From Helopsaltes ochotensis (Eukaryota > Chordata > Aves > Passeriformes > Locustellidae), in contig VXBM01000214.1 of the NCBI GenBank assembly GCA_013400155.1, positions 1 to 64,000 of the forward strand: a stretch of 64,000 nt of DNA, given 5' to 3'. The first letter of the stretch is position 1. Each line of letters starts with the position of its first letter. Position numbers and translations under genes: made by a program. The notes beneath the pieces were generated by a model, which was not told the DNA's origin, searched no databases, and saw only the letters and a list, made by a program, of their open reading frames with translations. Of the stretch, positions 1 through 12,069 are shown piece after piece.

Positions 1-50
1 ACCACAAAATACTTCTCCCGTCCCCCCCCCCCACCCCCCCCCCCTTTTTT
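1..50. repeat. C-rich homopolymer run at window start
   Basis: Eleven C (22-32), one A, eleven C (34-44), then six T. A simple repeat, possibly length-polymorphic. Confidence 0.9.
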
Positions 51-3000
51 GTCATTAATTAAACAGAATTTAGCTCTTTACTTCATCTGTTATTCTGGTG
101 CCCGCTGACCTGATCAAGACTGAGATTTCTGTCCCATCCATTGTGTTCCAACCTAGAAATCTCTTAGCCTCTGCCATTTTGTCATGTCTCCTGTGTTGCA
201 GATCTTGGAGAAATGTTTTCCACGAGAGGGTATGAGACAGCATTTTGCATTAACCCACTGCCATGAAACTGGATGTTAATTCTTACTACTTGCATTATCC
301 CTACATGGATCATGAGAGTGTGCTATCCATCACTGCTTAGGGAACGAGGAAGACTCCAGTGAGCACAACCTGCCTATTGGCTCCAGTTGGGACTCAGGTA
401 AAACACACAGATTCTCACACCTCAAGTGGTGTCAGCAAGTCCTGTGGCTGAAAGCCTGGGCACGGGTGATGCTCCCTCCTACTGATCTCGGGTGAGCCTG
501 TCACCAGTGCTTAGTCAGCAGCAGTGTCAGGAGCAAGGAACAGGCTTCCTCTCCTCTTCACAGAGCTCTGGATAGTTCATGTGCCAAGAGCTTTGTGTAA
601 GACAGTCTGCTGCCTTTAGGAAAACAAATGTGGACTCTCCTGCATCTAATATTAGATCAAATTGTCAAAACAGGCTGTGATCAATCTATTTGAAGGAAGG
701 AAAGGAAATCCCAGTGCCCCTCATAAACTTCAGCGGTAGTGCTTCTCAGGACAGACAGATAATGGTATATCAGTATTTTTCCTTTCTTGTTCCCTGATTT
801 CTAGTTCCCTAATGAGTGGAGTTAGTGCTTTCAACAGCTGACATGTCAGAAGCATTCAGGAGGAAACTACAGGAAGTTGGCAGTGACTTGGAAAAATGAA
901 GCAAATCTACAGGGAATCTCTTGGCTGATTCAGTGGCTTTCTAACATCTTTCCCTTCCAGCTGGACCTGCCTCCTGGTAGCAAAGGCCCTTTCTAGGCTG
1001 AACACATCAGAGACAGCACACTGACCTCTTTAATTTCTGAGGATTAAGGAGGTTTTACTGCTTAAGGTAAACATCTAAATTAATACTGAGGAGCTTTGCT
1101 CATGTTTCTCTAACTTTTTCCTCCATCACCTCTCAGTTATGACTCACTAGCAGGAGTCATAAATAATGTAGTGTTTTTAAAGTAATTCTGAAAAAAATTG
1201 AACTGTGTACTATAAGATCACTTGTGAAGGAGGAGCTGTGACAGATGTAACACGTGGGAATCCTGCTGAGGTGCTGTTGTTGTTTGGGTATATTTCAAAG
1301 GTTTAAATAGGATTAAGGTACTTATTATTAATGGGAAAATAATCTTTATCCCTCCAGAACATTAGCGATACACTGTGTTTTTATGCCATAGAGGAACACT
1401 CTATGGACAAATACAAGGTTCTTGTAGTCTAAATAGTCAAGCTTGAAGTCTGAGGATTTTCTCTTGCTAGCAACATACACTGCTCATTCTACTGCAACCT
1501 TGTTAGGGCCAAAGGCTGAGGCCTTCATGATAACTGCTGATTTGAAGTGCCTTGATTTATTGGTGTTCCACATGGGGCACTTTAAATGGACCTTTATTTT
1601 TAGAGTAATACTCTTCTCAACGTTTCACACCTGGAGCACTGTAAATTTGAGGCTCCCAGCTTGCTGGTCATTCTTGAAAGCCTTTGGAATATTGATGGAT
1701 GAATGAATAGCATATGCCTAGGTAAAAAGGTCTGTGACTCCTTGGTGCTACAGCATTAAAAGAGGAAAAGAAAAAAAAGAACAAGAAGATAGGCTTTATA
1801 GATGGTTAAATAAACTGTCATATTCTGACAGGATAATGCTAGTATCTGATTTGTTGGGCAGGCCAAAGGCTTTTTTCCCCCATAAAAACCTTGGGTTAAA
1901 TTAAAAAAAAAAAAAACAAACCACACTCTCTAACCACCTTCTGTTGTCTCAAGGACTCCCAAAAATTCAGTAGGTAGGATTATGGAAAACATTTTACACT
2001 GACCGCTGCTTCCTCCTCAGTCCCTGGTGTGTGTGCAGCACTTTCTGCTATTTGAAGTGGGCAGAGCTGTTTTGGTGTGTTTGCCTGCCTCAATTCAGGA
2101 CATGTGAGGTTTTTTTTCCTGCAGAGAATGGTCTTCCTGGTGTGTGGAGCAGAGCAAGGTCATGTGGAGTAGCCTAAGGAAGGGAAGAAATCAATGAACA
2201 AAGCAAAGGCAGTTGCTGGTGACTGGCTAAGAATAAAGAGTCAGGCTTGGGTATGCAATGTTCACTGTCAGCAAGCAGAGCTTGAAATCCTCAAGCCAAG
2301 TGGTGAATTTCTGAGCTCAGGACAGGCGTGGAGGAATTGGAGTTATTGGATCTCAGGATGCTGTGGTCTGAGTGAAGGTCAGCTTCAAGCGGTGTTTGCT
2401 GACAAGTGCAATAGATGAGTTGCTGTGTCAGCTGGCTTTAATGGACTTGAATGAAATAAGAAACGTTGGACCCTGAGTGTTGTTAAAGGGTTTTGTGTAT
2501 GAAAATCTTGTGGAGCTCTTTCTGACCCAGCTGGTGGGTAAGAAGAGACCTGACTGCCTGACTGCAAGGTTTCCAGCTCACTGAGTAGCCTGAAAAGAAC
2601 TGGATTAGTCAAATGCCCTACTAAAATCCTATAGATACTCTGGGAAGGAAGTAGCACATGTGAGGTTTCTTGGGTGATTAGACTGGTTTTAGATTCATGT
2701 ATTGCTCTTTTATTTTAGCTGACTGCTCTGGTTGGGTAATGCTGCCTTGACATACTTGCTCTCAGATGTTGATAGCATACACTGGACCAGGGCTTGATCC
2801 AGCTTAGAAGAAAAGTAAAATAAAATATTCCTGACCTGTTATAGAGAAAGCCCCAGATTGTTCCTTGCTGTGCTTGCCCCACAGGGCACTGCACTGTTTG
2901 TCCCTTTAGCCTTCAGGCTCTGGTGTCTGTCCTTGCCATCCCTCACCCATACCCTGACCCGTCCTGCTTTGGCAGCTCTTCTTTGCCCACAGGGAAGGGT

Positions 3001-5809
3001 GACTGAACTGCCTCCTGCCTCACCTCCCTCCTGTCCCCAGGGCTCTGTTCAACCGTAGCATCTCAGTGCTGCTCAACACTGCGAGGAAGATGTGCAGGTC
3101 TCTGGCCGAGCTGAGGACTGGTGCTTACAGCCAAGCAGCTGCACAGCATCCTCCTGTGAGAAATTACAGGGATCTCTCAAGCTATTACTGCTCTGATGCA
3201 CCTGGGTGGTGTTCTGGGGATTTCCCATTTGGCAGGGAGGAACTCACAATACAAATGAGCTTTGGCTGCAATAAAGAAAAAAAATGCAGTTGATAAGAAT
3301 ATTATCTCCTCAAACTGTGATTTAGGGTTGCTCTTCTGCCAGCAGTCTTCTGTGTGGCCTTATGAAAGTTGCTTCTGTGCATCAACCCCCCCTTGCAGGT
3401 TTTGTCACATATTGTCAGGATAAATGTAGCCTGAGGCCACAAAGCATGTGGTGGCATGAAACACTTCATTGTCTTGATTGATTGAATCCAATAAACAGGA
3501 TGTCAAAGTCACCTAACTCACATCACAGGACAGCTGACTTTCACCTCGATGAAGTAGATTTTCTTAGCTTGCCTGGAAATTGTGTTGATATTCTAAAGCA
3601 GAAAGTAAAACCGCCCCAAAGTCCGGTGCATAGAGACAAGAAAGGTTATTTTTAACAGTGTGGGAAGTGCTGTACTTACAAGGCTAATGCTACCCACGGG
3701 ACGTGCCTTGCATTTTGCTAAACAGAAGCAGAGCCTTCTCGAGTTACAGAGCTGAAGGGGAATAGCAAGCTGGTGTGCTAATAATTCCCACGTTACTATT
3801 TTTAAAGTTCTGCCTGCGTTGTCTGTAGCATTGTTACCCAGCAGTGCCTCCTGATGCCGGGTTACTTCAGGCAAAGTTGGTGTTTGCACTTAAGTCTGTA
3901 TTAATTTACTTGCTTTTTGTTTTCTTCCCTTCCCCTCATAGTCTTATGCACTTGTACATAAGAAATAAAAGATAAGCTTGTAGCCAGAAACCTGAATTTG
4001 AGAAAATTCAAGTTTGTTGTCTTGTTCAAATACTCAGAGCCATATTTACAGAGTCCCAGCACCCTTCATCATAGTTGTGGGTACACAATGACTTCTGTGA
4101 TTTTTTTTTCCTTGATGAATCAATGCTTTCCTAGTCAGCTTGTCTGTGAAAACACCATTGAACATGTTCAGGCAAGCTGATGGGTCAAATTAATTAGAGA
4201 TACAAAGCTCCTTTTTGCAAGTCTGCCCTGGTCCCCAGTGGAGGCTTGCAGAGAGGCTTGGTCTGCTGCTGTGAGGCTTGGTGGAGCCTCTGCTCTGCTG
4301 GGAAAGCTGTCTGGGAAATCTGGTTCTGGTGAGATGTACCAACAACTGTGAGGATGCCCCTGAAAGCAGAGCTGCTGGAGGAGCAAGCAAGGCTGTTATT
4401 AGCAATAAAAGCTGAAACATTTGTGAGAGTCACTCTGAAAGAGAGGGCATTTTCTGCAAGAGTGAGGAAAGCCAAAGTACAGTTTGTCCTCTGCAGTAAG
4501 GCTGTTTCTTACCCATTCTATGCACAGGGAGATTCCAGCACATCCCTTGCCTGTCAACCTGTTGGTGCTGTGATAAAGCATCACTTACCTGGAGGTGGCA
4601 GGACTGCTGACTTCTGCTGTGTTCCTATAGTGACAAGCAGCCTTCCCAGCTGCGTGGAGCAAATAGAGAAGGGAGAGAGCTGAAGGGGAAAGGAGGCAGC
4701 TCATTTTTGCGGTCTCAGGGGAAAGGAGGTGTGAGAGAGAGAGTTGGGAAGTGGGAACAGAGAACTCACTCCTTACATGTTGAGCAGTCTTGCCACTGCT
4801 TCTGAAGCCCTTGCTGTAGTCTCCCATGTGCCAGAACACAGAGGTGTAATATAAAGGTTATAGCAATGCACCATTCCAGGCTTCATTTTTATTCCACAGG
4901 GGGTTAAATTATTTATGTGCAACACAGTAACAGCTGAACCTGCTGTAAGAAGGTACCTTGTAAGACCTTTTTAAATATTTAGTACTTACTAACAGAATGA
5001 AGCAAACAAGCAGGAGTAGCTAAAGTGTTGAGAATGCGGTCAGTTTTTAAACAGTTAATTTAGGCAACACTCCAGAAGACAAATGTGCAAAGGCCATTTG
5101 CCTCATACCAAGTGGTCTGCACTGTGACAAGAGACCATCTGGCTGATCTGGATTTTTATGTGGGGCTGACTGCTCAGTTAAATGAACAGTGCTCTTATAG
5201 AATGATGATCCTGTAGATTCAGCTGCTTGGCAGCTCCTGGATCTATCTCTTGGTCAGCCACAATGGCAACCAGGCACTTTGCTTTATAAAGATGCATCTG
5301 CTGTGGGCAAATCTCACTGTGGTATGTCCTTGTAGACCTACACTGGAGCTCTCACTCTGCCAGCTTCCCTCTATTTTCCCTTCTGCGTGGGTGGATGTTG
5401 CCAAAGCGAATGGATAGCGATCGTGCTTCCCTCAGGCAAAGAAAATAGAAAACATTCTCTGGCAGCTTTCTTGATTTCTTTTTCCAAATTTGTGTATATC
5501 TTATCAATATTCATGGTGCTCTGTATATTCTCAGGGTATCTCGTAGGCCAGTGTGAGACTAAGCAGATTCAGGAAAGCTCTATTCTCTGTAGGGGTTGTG
5601 GAGCAACTGGACTTGCCCGAGATAATGCAGAAAGTACAGGGCAGGGGGCTTTGCCTCCAAGTTTGCTGGATATGTTGTTCTTCCTGGCTGCTGCCACAAG
5701 AGCTCAGCACAGTGGCCCTCCCACTGTTGCTGGTGGCATCCAGGAACAGTAAGGGGCAGTTGTGTGTGGCTTTACAGCACCTGGGTAGGAGGGGTGGGAA
5801 TGACTGACC
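51..5809. other. intergenic, no gene recognised
   Basis: No exon, repeat family or RNA gene I can name. Open frames here are short, overlap on both strands and lack splice-flanked conserved content. A-rich runs occur at about 1766-1779 and 1901-1916. Confidence 0.6.
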
Positions 5810-6822
5810 TCAATCTTCCAAGAAAGGCCAATGACTTTTGTGGAAGGTAAAACAGTGATCTTGGGTCCCTGCTGAGAAGGAGGAAAACCAAACAAACTCA
5901 GTACCTGACTCAGGCCTGGATGCAGGAACAGCCCTGTTTAGAGCATCTCTTCTCTGTGCACTGAAGCCAAGGGGCAAGAATAACTCTACCGGAGTCAGAA
6001 AAGGTTGTTGGCTCTGAGGGTGGAGTGAGGACATCGCTGCACCTGGGTTTGGACTGCCAAACACAGGCTGCCCAGGACAGCTGCCAGCCATAAGAATCAG
6101 GCATGAGGTTAGCACAGAGGACAATGAGGAGAGCAAATGTCCTAGGGAAATGCTGCACTTGAGCTTGGCCTCTCCCCACAACAGGAGGGAAGAAAATGTC
6201 TGACACTGGATTTCTCTGGAAAAAAAATTGTATGGACAAGAGCTTGTGTCAAACCATAAGAGCTGTGTCTGAGCAGAAAGATGAAGATAGGAACTGATTG
6301 TGTGAGAGAGGTGCAGGGGATAAGCAGGTGAGCAGCAGGGAACAGCTTGAGATGAAAAAAAGTGGAACAGAATACAGGCAAGTGACATCAAATGTAATAA
6401 AAATCTTGGCAAGGACTAGAAAGTGACATAAAATCATGTGTGGCCAAGGGAAAAGAAGATATAAATATTAGAAATAAATTAAAAATGTCCAGGGCTGTAG
6501 AAACAGTGAAAGATAATACAATAACATCAAATAGAGTAAGCAGTAGCACTCATTTGCTAGGATAGATCAGTGCTATATTTGTTTGAGTAACACAAATACA
6601 CTTCAGGGTTGCTTAAAAGGATTATATGGCCAGAGCATAGTGAATGCTGGCTGCAATAGCTGACAGTAAATAATTACAAGTTGGAGGGCTAGAGTTACTA
6701 ATTATTGAAATTTCCTCACCCTGCTCATTATATGATGCTCATTTTGGTTACTTGACTGTATGACTGGGCTGCAATTTTTCATACCAACTGTCTGCCCCAG
6801 GCTGAATGTGTCTGAAAAACAG

Positions 6823-6860
6823 CATTTCAAGACAACTGGGACATTTCAAGACAACTGGGA
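6823..6860 (+). repeat. perfect 19-bp tandem duplication
   Basis: CATTTCAAGACAACTGGGA is present twice without a gap, 6823-6841 and 6842-6860, identical at all positions. A recent local slippage duplication. Confidence 0.95.
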
Positions 6861-7959
6861 TGAGACTTGGGATCATGAAGAAGATGGAAGTGGGGACAGA
6901 CAATAGGAGTATAAAAGCATCCCCTGTGTGCCTAAGGATGAAATCAAGAAGACAAAAGCCCAGCTGGAGCAAAGACTTGAGGCAGGCTTTTAAGGGTAAC
7001 AAAGAAGGAATCCTGCAGGTATGGGTAGCTGCTAAAAGAAATTCAGGGTAAATATAGGTCTGCTAACAGAGAGAGGAGGCAGCCATGTTTGACACAGAAA
7101 AGGGTGAAGTGCTCAAGTACTTGAAATATAGTTACAAAGAATGAAGGACCCAAATCCCTCCCCAGTATATCAAGGGGTGATGCCCACAGACTGCACCAGG
7201 GGGTGCCTGGGTTGGAGCCAAGGTAAAAAGAGATGTGTACTGCATAGAAAAGCTACCTAGAGGGGTTTTGAAGGTTTTTGGGCCTGAGATAGACAAAGCT
7301 GTGACTGACTTGATGTGGCTTTGCTGATAGCCCTGCTGTGAATGGGGACTAGACTGCCTTCCAGCCAGCACCTCCTTGGTTGCTCTGAAGCTGTGGTGGA
7401 GAGCCTTGCTGTGACTATGGTGGTAAAAGGTATGGTGACTTTTTATTTGCGAAATTTAGTGTCTCTGTATTTTAGATTTGAAAGGCAAAAGTGGTCAGGT
7501 TTTGGGTCATGGTAGAGGACCCAAAACACTGTCCACCAAAGCAGCCTTTACTTCTGAGTCTGTGATGACAATCTGAGGTTTTTCCATTTTGACTCTTACT
7601 CTGCTGTAAGGAAGCATGTGCTGTGGGCAAAATATCCCATCTTCCCTGGTGCTGCAGATGGTAAAAGAGGGAAACCAGGTTTGGTACTCAGTTGTGCTTT
7701 TCTTCCGAGTGGAGGCAGTCAGCTGCATGTCTAAACTCTGTCAGGGTTTGCATGTATTTTTCCCCATTTGACATTTGAATGTTTCTGACATGCTTGGAGA
7801 TCTGATAGGATGACAGTCTTGAAAAACACTGGAGGAAGCAACTAATTCTTTCTCCAGAGCAGGGATTAAGTTATACCTCATGCAGAAAAATAAAGGTGAA
7901 ACCAAAATAACTGAAGTAAAACCCAACAATTCTGTGTAGTATATAAATGGAAGAATCCT

Positions 7960-7983
7960 GGGGGGGGGGTGCGGGGTGTGGGG
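7960..7983 (+). other. G-quadruplex motif
   Basis: A run of ten G (7960-7969), then GGGG at 7973-7976 and GGGG at 7980-7983 with loops of three nt, enough for a four-tetrad quadruplex on the plus strand. No gene lies next to it. Confidence 0.7.
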
Positions 7984-8569
7984 AAAGATGTCACATAATA
8001 AAACCTGTGCAGTAAACAAAAACAACTGACAGAGGTAATGTCTTTTTTTCTCAGATTTCAATTACCCATGTTGTGGCTGGTGCCTGGCATTCAGTTTTAA
8101 GCAGGAAAGATCCCTGCAGCAGTCTTGCACCCCAGGCTCTAGTTTGCCCTGAAACCAGAAGAACAACGTCTTGATAAAAACAGCACTGGTGTATTTGTAC
8201 ACCCCCTTCTAACTTAGCAGGCCCTTGGCATATGAGGAATGGGTGTAGGCAAACAGGAAATGTACCTGTATATCTTCCGTCTGTGGGCAGAAATGGTATT
8301 GACATAGTTACAAGAATTCAGAGATGTGGTTCCAATATAGTAGGTCAGAGAGACGGAGCCCAGCCAAACAAGTTGAAGATCTGAATCTTAGCACAGAGTA
8401 GAGGATATTTGCTTGCTGCCTCCTGGAATATCACTCTTGGCCAACGCACAGAAGGGAAAGTCCTTACGCTGGTTTAAAGTCAGGAACCAGGCAGAAAAAA
8501 GTGTGCAGTTCTTGGATTGGAGAAAAATCACCAGGCGAGCTTGTCCTCAGGTCTATGCAGTTCAGGAGA

Positions 8570-8698
8570 TTTCTGTGTGACCTGGAAAAGGCATTAGCTG
8601 TGAACTGCCAGCATTTGCTGATGGCATTAAATTGTTCAAATTAGTAAGAAGCAGAACCAGCTGTGAAGGCATGTAGATGAATCTTGTAATAATAACTG

Positions 8699-8768
<70 letters not shown>

Positions 8769-8940
8769 CATATGACATTCAGCATAAATTAATGTTCAGG
8801 GATGCATGTAAAAGCAAAACAGTTATGACTCCACATATAAAATGATAGCCCTGATAAGAGCTGAGGGAGCAGGGAGATATAAATCAGGAACTTGATCTGG
8901 GATTACATCAAACACCTGACGCACTGGTAGTGATCAGTAG
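8570..8940 (+). mobile_element. CR1/L3-like LINE reverse-transcriptase relic split by poly(A)
   Basis: Frame at 8614 reads FADGIKLFKLVRS, a decayed version of the LINE RT FADD-containing core (FADG here). Frame at 8769 reads HMTFSIN, stop, CSGMHVKAK, matching the segment that normally follows about 25 residues later in CR1-type RTs. The two halves are separated by a run of 66 A (8702-8767). Several stops and a frame change show a dead, old copy. Confidence 0.6.
8702..8767 (+). repeat. uninterrupted A66 homopolymer
   Basis: Sixty-six consecutive A residues between CTGAGC and GCATATG. It lies inside a LINE RT relic instead of at the end of a retrocopy. It may be an expanded short A-run of the element, an inserted retroposon tail, or partly a sequencing artefact. 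Confidence 0.95.
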
Positions 8941-11852
8941 TCTGTGATGGTTACACAAAACCGACATATGAAATGTTAGGAGTTATTAACATGTTAGGGA
9001 ACAAAAAAGAACTTCCTAGTTTTGGTAAAATAGAACTTTTCTGCTCTGACTTTACTAGATTGGTTTCCCAGTCTTTTTCTTGGAGACCAGATGATGAGTG
9101 TTCACAGCATTCGTGCCATTCTCTTGTCTCAGAGAGAGAATGGAGAGGGCTAATAAAGGAGCAGTTTCTTCTAGTATGTCATGTAAATTTTCCTTTGATA
9201 TCAAGGACTTGTTCTTCTGTCAAAAGAAGCCAATTTTGCAATGTGTGGAGGAACAAAATGAGCCCCCCAACAACTGCTGTGGGGAGAACTCAATAGCCCC
9301 TATTCTAGTTCATCTCACCCCAAAGGTTGCATGAAGGATCCCTGTTAAATGCAGTAAGGACAATACGGGTGAAAACTGATATTGGGGTGAGGTTATAGCT
9401 CAGGATCATCTTTAAAAAGTGGGAGTCTTCAATAAGATGCAATAAGGAGTTCTTGGAAGAATTCAGTTGAATAGCATTACTGGCAGGAATACTTGGAGTC
9501 ATTTAATCTAACCTCTTTCTAAAAACAGCATTAACCTCGACATTGAAATAGGTTGGTCTGGGCCTTTTTGTGATGCAGCAACCGTGTGGAGCAGTTTCAG
9601 TGCTCAGTCATGGGCTAGTCCCAGTGCAATGAGTCCTAATGTGGATCACTGTGTTTTGGCCAGGCTTGTGAAGAAATAATGAATCTTGCAAGGTCAGGTT
9701 TTTTTTTCTTGTATCCATTCACATAGTTTTTCACTGGGGTTGTGATGCTGGCAGTTTATGCAGGATGTTGAGATAAAAGGACAATTAGGTTGCCAGCATG
9801 GGCTGGGAGGGTTAATGGTAAATATGTGCTACAAGCAGAGCACTTCAGGTACTTGAGCCGGTTCTGAGAGAGAGGTGACTGGGTAAGACTGACCCCCAAG
9901 TGCACTCCACAAGGAGGGCTGAGGAAAGTTAGCAGCTTTTCCTGTCCATGAGAGGTAGGCCTTGCCAGCTATTGAGTGGCAGGATACTGACTGATTGTCT
10001 TGTATGTTTTCTCTGGTTGCTCTGAGAGTACCTTCCCCAAAAGACATAAACTCTGGGCCTTGCTGTCTCCCAGAGAAGCTGAGCAGCATGTGGCTTTCAG
10101 GTAGAACTGCTTACTGGGTTGGAAAAGCCAGCCCTTGCTCTCTATGGGTCATTTATTTTCAACCTCCCTTACTTTTATGTTGAACACTGCTTCCAAGGTA
10201 GGTTTGTATTGGAAGTGAGGGTCAGTGTGTGTGGGGATTGGGGGTGGTGTTCAAAGACAGTAGACACGTGATTGTATCTTAAATATGTCTTGTGACTGCC
10301 TTCTGCATGGTTTGTTGAACAGGATGAAGAAGCAAAAATGAAATCAAGTACCCTGGTTGTGTCATGTCCCTTCGTAGTCCCCTAGCTCAGATGTGTTCCT
10401 GCAGTTTCTTGCTGGTGAGCTTGTGAGGCAAAATTAAGGCTGTGGATGACCTGAGGCTGAGGGCAGCACAGTGTCCCAGGAGTTAGGCACAGGGGGCAGC
10501 CAGCTGCCTGCTACTCCCCAGCTGTGTTCTCTGCTGTGGCCCAAACAAGGGCTCACGGGCTGCCTTTAATATGTGCAAACTTTCTGCCACCTGCTCACAG
10601 AATGAAAAATTAATATGCTTATGCACTGACTAAATTATGCTGTACACTAATTCCTGAAGAAAATGTTGATAAGAGTGCTTTGAGAAAGGCTTTTTAATAT
10701 CCTTTCCAAGTGACTAAAGGAATTCCAATTAGACCTTACATGTCATTTTCATTTCCCTTGTCATTGCTGTCTAATTCTGAAAAATGCTTCCATCTATCCT
10801 GCTTTCATGTATCATCTGCTTTTCTTATTTGTCCACCCATAATCCTGGTGGGTGACATGACAGCTATTTCCATGGCAAGAGCATTATAAATTCTAATAAT
10901 ATCTTTCACTGAAGTAGCACTTTTATCCCTGGTGGAGCTGTGCAAAATTAAGTTTATATACATAATTTCATCACTTCATATGGTTTTCTAATCTCGCATT
11001 GTGCAGTTCCTGGTTACCACATTTCATGTAACTTGCTGGAAAAAACCCACAACACTCCTTTTTTACTTTGTGGTTTTAATCTTAAAAAAGATGTTTTTGG
11101 CTTGGAAGTACGATTTATTTAGGTTTTGGATTGGAAACAAAGCTATTCAGCATTAAAAAATGTTAAGAAAATGTCCCTATGTGCTAAAATAGGTTTATTT
11201 TGTTTTGTGTAACAGAAAGAAAAACACCGTCCAACCCCTCTGAGTTTTAGGTAAACAGCCTTGGATTTGATTACTTCTATCCCATGCATATTTACTCTGA
11301 AAAGTAAAAATGCATTTTTGTGCTGAAGATTTTATATTAAATAATTGTTTTGTCTGCCACTGAAATGCAGCTACTTTTTGCAAGAGGTGTGGCCAGTGCT
11401 GAGCACTGAGCTGCAACACTGTGCAGTAGCTGCTGGGATGCTGTGAAGGGAGCACAATGCCCAGGCATTAGGATAGAGAGGATTTGTGTAGGCTGAATGT
11501 TAATGACTCAAACTGCAGTTTTTCCAAGGCACTAGGTTCAACTTCTCTCAGGATGGAGAACAATGAACAAGAGTTCTACCTGGCCAAGTGTCATGGTTTT
11601 AGGTCAGCTCATATGTGGGGGGAAGGTTGCTGCTGAACAGTAGCAGTAGTTTATTGGGTTTTTTGCAGTACCTGGGATTTCTTTGTCCTTGCTAATTAAA
11701 AACATGTCTGTGAAATGAAGGAATAATGAAAAATATATGATTACTTCTTTGGGTGTTGGCTAAAGGCAAATATGGTCTTTCCTAGAATTCTCTAATAGTT
11801 CTGCCCTGTGACTGAATATGTGTTGTTTAAATTTGATAACTACTGCTGCAGC

Positions 11853-11868
11853 CTCCTCTCGAGAGGAG
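11853..11868. repeat. perfect 16-bp palindrome
   Basis: CTCCTCTCGAGAGGAG reads the same on both strands, with no loop. It sits in a GA/CT-rich stretch 5' of otherwise ordinary sequence. Confidence 0.9.
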
Positions 11869-12030
11869 AGAGGAACTAGAGTTCATTTGTTGAAACTCTC
11901 CTCTGCTACATTTGTTCTCACACAGTACTGAGCTTACCCTTGGCTGGTTTCTTATTTAATTGCTGTTGATCAGGAGTAATTTCACAGAAGGCAAAAGACT
12001 GATGCTGCAAACTACTGCTAAAGAGAACTA

Positions 12031-12069
12031 AGTAATGCACAAGGACTAAAAGTCTCCTTGTGCGTTACT
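12031..12069. repeat. imperfect hairpin
   Basis: AGTAATGCACAAGGACT (12031-12047) pairs with AGTCTCCTTGTGCGTTACT (12051-12069) apart from one mismatch and a two-base bulge; the loop is 3 nt. Length is below that of typical microRNA precursors. Confidence 0.8.

Larger units (their letters stand above)
5810..8569. other. intergenic with small repeats, no gene recognised
   Basis: Contains the longest open frame of the window (200 codons, minus, 5810-6412), which has low-complexity Ser/Leu/Phe content and no family resemblance, plus a 19-bp tandem duplication (6823-6860) and a G-rich motif (7960-7983). Nothing else recognised. Confidence 0.55.

Noticed and set aside
5810..6412. 200-codon open frame on the minus strand, the longest in the window
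   Set aside because: With about 6000 stop codons expected over both strands and all frames, an open run this long is expected roughly 0.4 times by chance. The protein is Ser/Leu/Phe-rich without a domain, and overlapping frames are open too.
11589..11610. TGTCATGGTTTTAGGTCAGC resembling an avian LTR 5' edge
   Set aside because: No matching 3' edge, poly(A) signal arrangement or target duplication could be placed.
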